A stretch of 8,372 nucleotides of DNA from PALSA-1004 sp947474275 (GTDB lineage: Bacteria > Pseudomonadota > Gammaproteobacteria > Burkholderiales > SG8-41). The translations under genes were made by a program, and so were the position numbers. Of this stretch, positions 6,199-8,372 are shown piece after piece (the first letter of the stretch is position 1; every line of letters begins with the position of its first letter). Under the pieces are notes generated by a model. It was given only the letters and a program-made list of their open reading frames with translations, had not been told where the DNA came from and made no database searches. The stretch lies in the NCBI GenBank assembly GCA_947474275.1, contig CANJHY010000187.1, positions 1 to 8,372 of the forward strand, written 5' to 3'.

Positions 6199-7173
6199 AT
6201 GTTCAAACTGACATCGACGCGACGCGTGTGGCTCGCACTCATGGCCCTGGCAATCGGCGACGCTGCCGCGCAGGCGTATCCGGCGCGGCCGCTCCGTTTC
6301 ATCGTGCCGCAAACGCCGGGCGGCGCGTCCGACGCGCTGGCGCGCATTACGGGCCAGAAGCTCGGCGACCAGTGGGGGCAGCAGATAGTGATCGATAATC
6401 GCGGGGGCGCTGGCGGCAACATCGGCACCGATACCGTCGCCAAGAGCGCGCCCGACGGCTACACCTGGCTGCTTGCCTACGTTGGCACGCACGCCATCAA
6501 CGCCGCGCTTTATAAAAAACTGCCGTTCAACCCGGACAAGGATTTCGCGCCGATGGCCACACTCGCCACGCTGCCGTTCGTGGTGATCGTCAACAACAAC
6601 CTGCCGGTAAAAAACGTGGCGGAGCTGATCGCGCTCGCCAAAACCAAGCCGGGCGGGCTTTCCTACGGGTCGGCGGGCAGCGGCTCGGTCAATCATTTGC
6701 TGGGTGTGATGCTCAATTCGCTGGGTGGTGTGAACATCGTGCACGTGCCGTACCGGGGTGCCGCGGCGGCGCTGACCGACACCATGAGCGGACAAGTGCA
6801 AATGTATTACGCGAGCATGCCCTCGGTGGTGCAGCACGTGCGCGCGGGCTCGGTGCGCGCGATCGCAGTGACCAGCGCCAAGCGCTCGGATGCGTTGAAA
6901 GACGTGCCGACCGTCGCCGAGTCCGGTTTTTCCGGTTTTGACGTGAACCCGTGGTTCGGCATCCTGGCGCCCGCCGGCACGCCGGCCGCGACAGTCAAAA
7001 AAATCAACACCGACGTCAACCAGATGCTCGCGCAAAAAGACGTGATCGACCGCTTTACCAATCTGGGCGCGGTGCCGTTCGCGACCACGCCAGAGCAGTT
7101 CTCGAAAATCGCGCGCGACGACATCGTGAAATGGGCGAAAGTGGTCAAGGAATCCGGCGCGACCGTCGATTGA
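6199..7173 (+). CDS. Bug-family (TctC-like) periplasmic solute-binding protein
   Basis: Bug proteins bind small carboxylates or related solutes in the periplasm and are the receptor part of tripartite tricarboxylate transporters. The 324-residue product starts with a signal peptide: a basic n-region, a hydrophobic VWLALMALAI core, and a likely cut after AQA at residue 26. YPARPLRFIVPQTPGGASDA follows, the usual Bug opening. Further family features are NRGGAGGNIG, APDGYT, the LSYGSAGSGSVNHL segment and VPYRGAAAALTD. The start is supported by GGAGG at 6190-6194, 4 nt before the ATG, the best ribosome binding site of the unit. It follows the dioxygenase by 46 bp and probably supplies or senses that enzyme's substrate. 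No TctA or TctB membrane genes are in the window; orphan Bug genes are common in Burkholderiales, where they exist in large numbers. Confidence 0.93.
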   Translation: MFKLTSTRRVWLALMALAIGDAAAQAYPARPLRFIVPQTPGGASDALARITGQKLGDQWGQQIVIDNRGGAGGNIGTDTVAKSAPDGYTWLLAYVGTHAINAALYKKLPFNPDKDFAPMATLATLPFVVIVNNNLPVKNVAELIALAKTKPGGLSYGSAGSGSVNHLLGVMLNSLGGVNIVHVPYRGAAAALTDTMSGQVQMYYASMPSVVQHVRAGSVRAIAVTSAKRSDALKDVPTVAESGFSGFDVNPWFGILAPAGTPAATVKKINTDVNQMLAQKDVIDRFTNLGAVPFATTPEQFSKIARDDIVKWAKVVKESGATVD

Positions 7174-7183
7174 GTTCCTGCAT

Positions 7184-7230
7184 GCCGGTGGTGGAATAAA
7201 AATCTATTCCGGCGCCGGCTGGTCCTTTTT
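7184..7230 (+). terminator. Long hairpin between convergent Bug and EamA genes (possible terminator)
   Basis: Bases 7184-7198 pair with 7205-7219 in a 15-bp stem, with one G-G mismatch and two G-T wobbles, around the six-base loop AAAATC. The inner arm is GGAATA/TATTCC and the outer arm is GCCGG/CCGGC. It begins 10 bp after the Bug stop and overlaps the last codons of the EamA gene. T7226-T7230 lies a few bases beyond the stem, further than in a canonical terminator. The wobble pairs make the stem stronger in the plus-strand transcript, so it would mainly serve the dioxygenase-Bug unit. Confidence 0.45.
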
Positions 7231-8103
7231 CCACGCCACCAGCGCCACACCCGCGCACGTAATCCCGATGCCGATCATGGAGACCCATGTCGGCACGATG
7301 TCGAAGAGGGCGAACTCGAGCACCACGGCGAACACCGGCGTCAGGTAGAAGAGGCTGGTCACGCGCGTCGCCTCGCCGTGGCGCATCAGCGTGTGCAGCG
7401 CGCTGACGGCGAGTATCGACGCGGCGATGACGAGAAACACGATGGCGCCCAGCATCGGCCAGGCCCACGTAACGCGGAAACCTTCGACAAACCAGGCCAG
7501 CGGCGCGAGCACGATTGCGGACGCCACAAACTGCACCAGCGCCGACGCGCGCAAATCCACGCGCGGGCAGAACACACGCTGATACAGGGTGCCGGTGGTG
7601 ACCGCCAGCAGAGCAACGATCACCGCGCACAGGCTGGCGATGGTCATCTCGCGGATGTCGATCTTGTGCCATACCACGAGCACGACGCCGGCAAAGCCGA
7701 CGGCTATGCCCAGCCATTGGCGGCGCGAGAGTTGCTCGCCCAGCCAGCGCGAGGCGACCACGGCGGTGAGCAGCGGCTGGACCGTCAGCAGGACGGCCGT
7801 AATGCCGGCGGACACGCCGAGATACTGCGTGTAATGACTGCCGCCGAGGTGGATGGCATGCATGAAAAGGCCGGCGACGATCACGTGCCCGAGTTCCGCG
7901 CGCGACGCCGGCCACTGCGGGCGCACGATCAGCACGATGGGGATCATGCACGCGATGCCAAACAGGAAGCGCAGCGTCAGGAAGGTGAAAGGCGGCGCGT
8001 ACTGCATGCCGATTTTGGAGGCGAGAAAGCCCGAGCCCCAGATGGTCACGAAATACCAGGCGAGGAACGAATCCAGCCAGCGGCGATTGGAATGGGCGGA
8101 CAT
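7204..8103 (-). CDS. DMT-superfamily permease (EamA family)
   Basis: This 299-residue inner-membrane protein shows about ten hydrophobic helices in two EamA repeats (about 10-145 and 155-290). The first begins LAWYFVTIWGSGFLASKIGM and contains YLGVSAGITAVLLTVQPLLT and RWLGEQLSRRQWLGI (the conserved Glu is E123). The second repeats this pattern with ATRVTSLFYLTPVFAVVLEF. Family members export or exchange metabolites such as amino acids; the substrate cannot be read here. The ATG at 8103 is taken as start, but an adjacent GTG at 8106 gives one more residue. Neither has a Shine-Dalgarno sequence, and a TATACT box ends only 12 nt before the ATG, so the message may be leaderless. It lies 77 bp downstream of the amidohydrolase on the same strand and could also be read through from it. 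It converges with the Bug gene; the stops are 30 bp apart and share a hairpin. Confidence 0.9.
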   Translation of the reverse strand: MSAHSNRRWLDSFLAWYFVTIWGSGFLASKIGMQYAPPFTFLTLRFLFGIACMIPIVLIVRPQWPASRAELGHVIVAGLFMHAIHLGGSHYTQYLGVSAGITAVLLTVQPLLTAVVASRWLGEQLSRRQWLGIAVGFAGVVLVVWHKIDIREMTIASLCAVIVALLAVTTGTLYQRVFCPRVDLRASALVQFVASAIVLAPLAWFVEGFRVTWAWPMLGAIVFLVIAASILAVSALHTLMRHGEATRVTSLFYLTPVFAVVLEFALFDIVPTWVSMIGIGITCAGVALVAWKKDQPAPE

Positions 8104-8115
8104 CACGACAGCCCG

Positions 8116-8121
8116 AGTATA
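8116..8121 (-). promoter_or_regulatory. Candidate -10 element TATACT for the EamA gene, close to its start codon
   Basis: On the minus strand TATACT lies 12 nt before the ATG at 8103 and 9 nt before the GTG at 8106. Transcription starting about 7 nt downstream would fall 2-5 nt from the start codon, giving a leaderless or nearly leaderless mRNA. No good -35 is visible. The surrounding ten bases, GGTATACTCG, are identical to those around the dioxygenase -10 (5283-5292). Confidence 0.35.
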
Positions 8122-8180
8122 CCTTGCGGCAAATCATCGCCGCTGAGTGGCGACCCGCCCGGCATTACATTTTAACCGCG

Positions 8181-8372
8181 TCACGCTTCCCGTAGCAGCA
8201 CGCGTCCCGGCCGCGCACCGGTTGTCTTGCCGTCGCGCCATACGATGGCGCCATTGACGACGACGGTACCGATGCCGCGCGCGGGCAGCGTCGAGTGCAC
8301 GAAATCCGCCGCGTCCATCACGGTGTCGGCATTGAACAGCGTGATGTCGGCATATGCGCCGGCCTTCAGCAC
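8181..8372 (-). CDS. Amidohydrolase, D-aminoacylase type, C-terminal fragment
   Basis: The last 63 codons of a gene entering from the right edge. The sequence KAGAYADITLFNADTVMDAA, then ADFVHSTLPARGIGTVVVNG, then a WRDGKTTGARPGRVLL ending, is the standard C-terminal beta-sandwich of N-acyl-D-amino-acid deacylases and related amidohydrolases (ADI-LF, GI--V-VNG, PGR-L). Such enzymes remove acyl groups from N-acyl-D-amino acids using one or two metals; the metal-binding barrel lies outside the window, so activity and exact substrate cannot be judged. The first visible codon is GTG, but it is almost certainly internal, because the full-length family is near 480 residues. The EamA permease follows on the same strand and may be its transporter partner. 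Confidence 0.85.
   Translation of the reverse strand: MLKAGAYADITLFNADTVMDAADFVHSTLPARGIGTVVVNGAIVWRDGKTTGARPGRVLLREA

Noticed and set aside
6124..7035. 303-codon open frame on the minus strand opposite the Bug gene
   Set aside because: Its composition is Arg/His/Gly-rich and low in hydrophobic blocks, and it is fully antisense to a well-supported Bug protein. The 285-codon frame at 5262-6119 opposite the dioxygenase is rejected for the same reason.
7378..8175. 265-codon plus-strand open frame opposite the EamA gene
   Set aside because: It is rich in Asp/His/Arg/Gln with no recognisable domain; the membrane protein on the minus strand explains the region.

Overview
The window is a GC-rich stretch with short intergenic gaps, genes on both strands, and strong G/C preference at third codon positions. 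The gene content fits a betaproteobacterium of the Burkholderiales type: a Bug-family (TctC-like) periplasmic binding protein, a SWIB-domain protein with a lysine-rich tail, and a Can-type beta carbonic anhydrase. This placement is inferred from gene families, because no rRNA or other marker gene lies in the window.

Layout. At the left edge, the first 21 codons of a probable diacylglycerol kinase (dgkA) run off the minus strand. Divergent from it is an MBL-fold hydrolase (207-1157, +). It converges, across a 21-bp gap holding a perfect hairpin, on a beta carbonic anhydrase (1179-1832, -). The carbonic anhydrase is divergent from an EgtB-type sulfoxide synthase (2005-3291, +). A 339-bp non-coding gap with a repeated GCAGAGGGA motif precedes a small SWIB-domain protein (3631-3933, +), which ends in a clear intrinsic terminator. 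An MFS transporter (4072-5199, -) follows, with the last 30 bases of its gene duplicated in tandem beyond its stop. Divergent from it is a probable two-gene unit on the plus strand: a TauD/TfdA-family 2-oxoglutarate dioxygenase (5322-6152) and a Bug-family binding protein (6199-7173). These converge on a DMT/EamA permease (7204-8103, -). The right edge holds the C-terminal end of an amidohydrolase of the D-aminoacylase type (8181-8372, -).

How the genes may work together. The best-supported functional unit is the dioxygenase plus Bug protein: same strand, 46 bp apart, strong ribosome binding site on the second gene. It may capture and oxidatively cleave or hydroxylate a small carboxylate or sulfonate, and the divergent MFS carrier is a candidate transport partner. 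EgtB points to ergothioneine (or a related thiol-imidazole) synthesis, but its usual partner egtD is not in the window. The other genes look like unrelated single-gene units.

No phage, insertion sequence, CRISPR, tRNA, rRNA or toxin-antitoxin locus was seen. I found no convincing undescribed multi-gene system. The most interesting points are small: the repeat cluster and leader hairpin ahead of the SWIB gene, the 32-bp tandem duplication at the MFS 3' end, and possible leaderless transcripts sharing a GGTATACTCG box.
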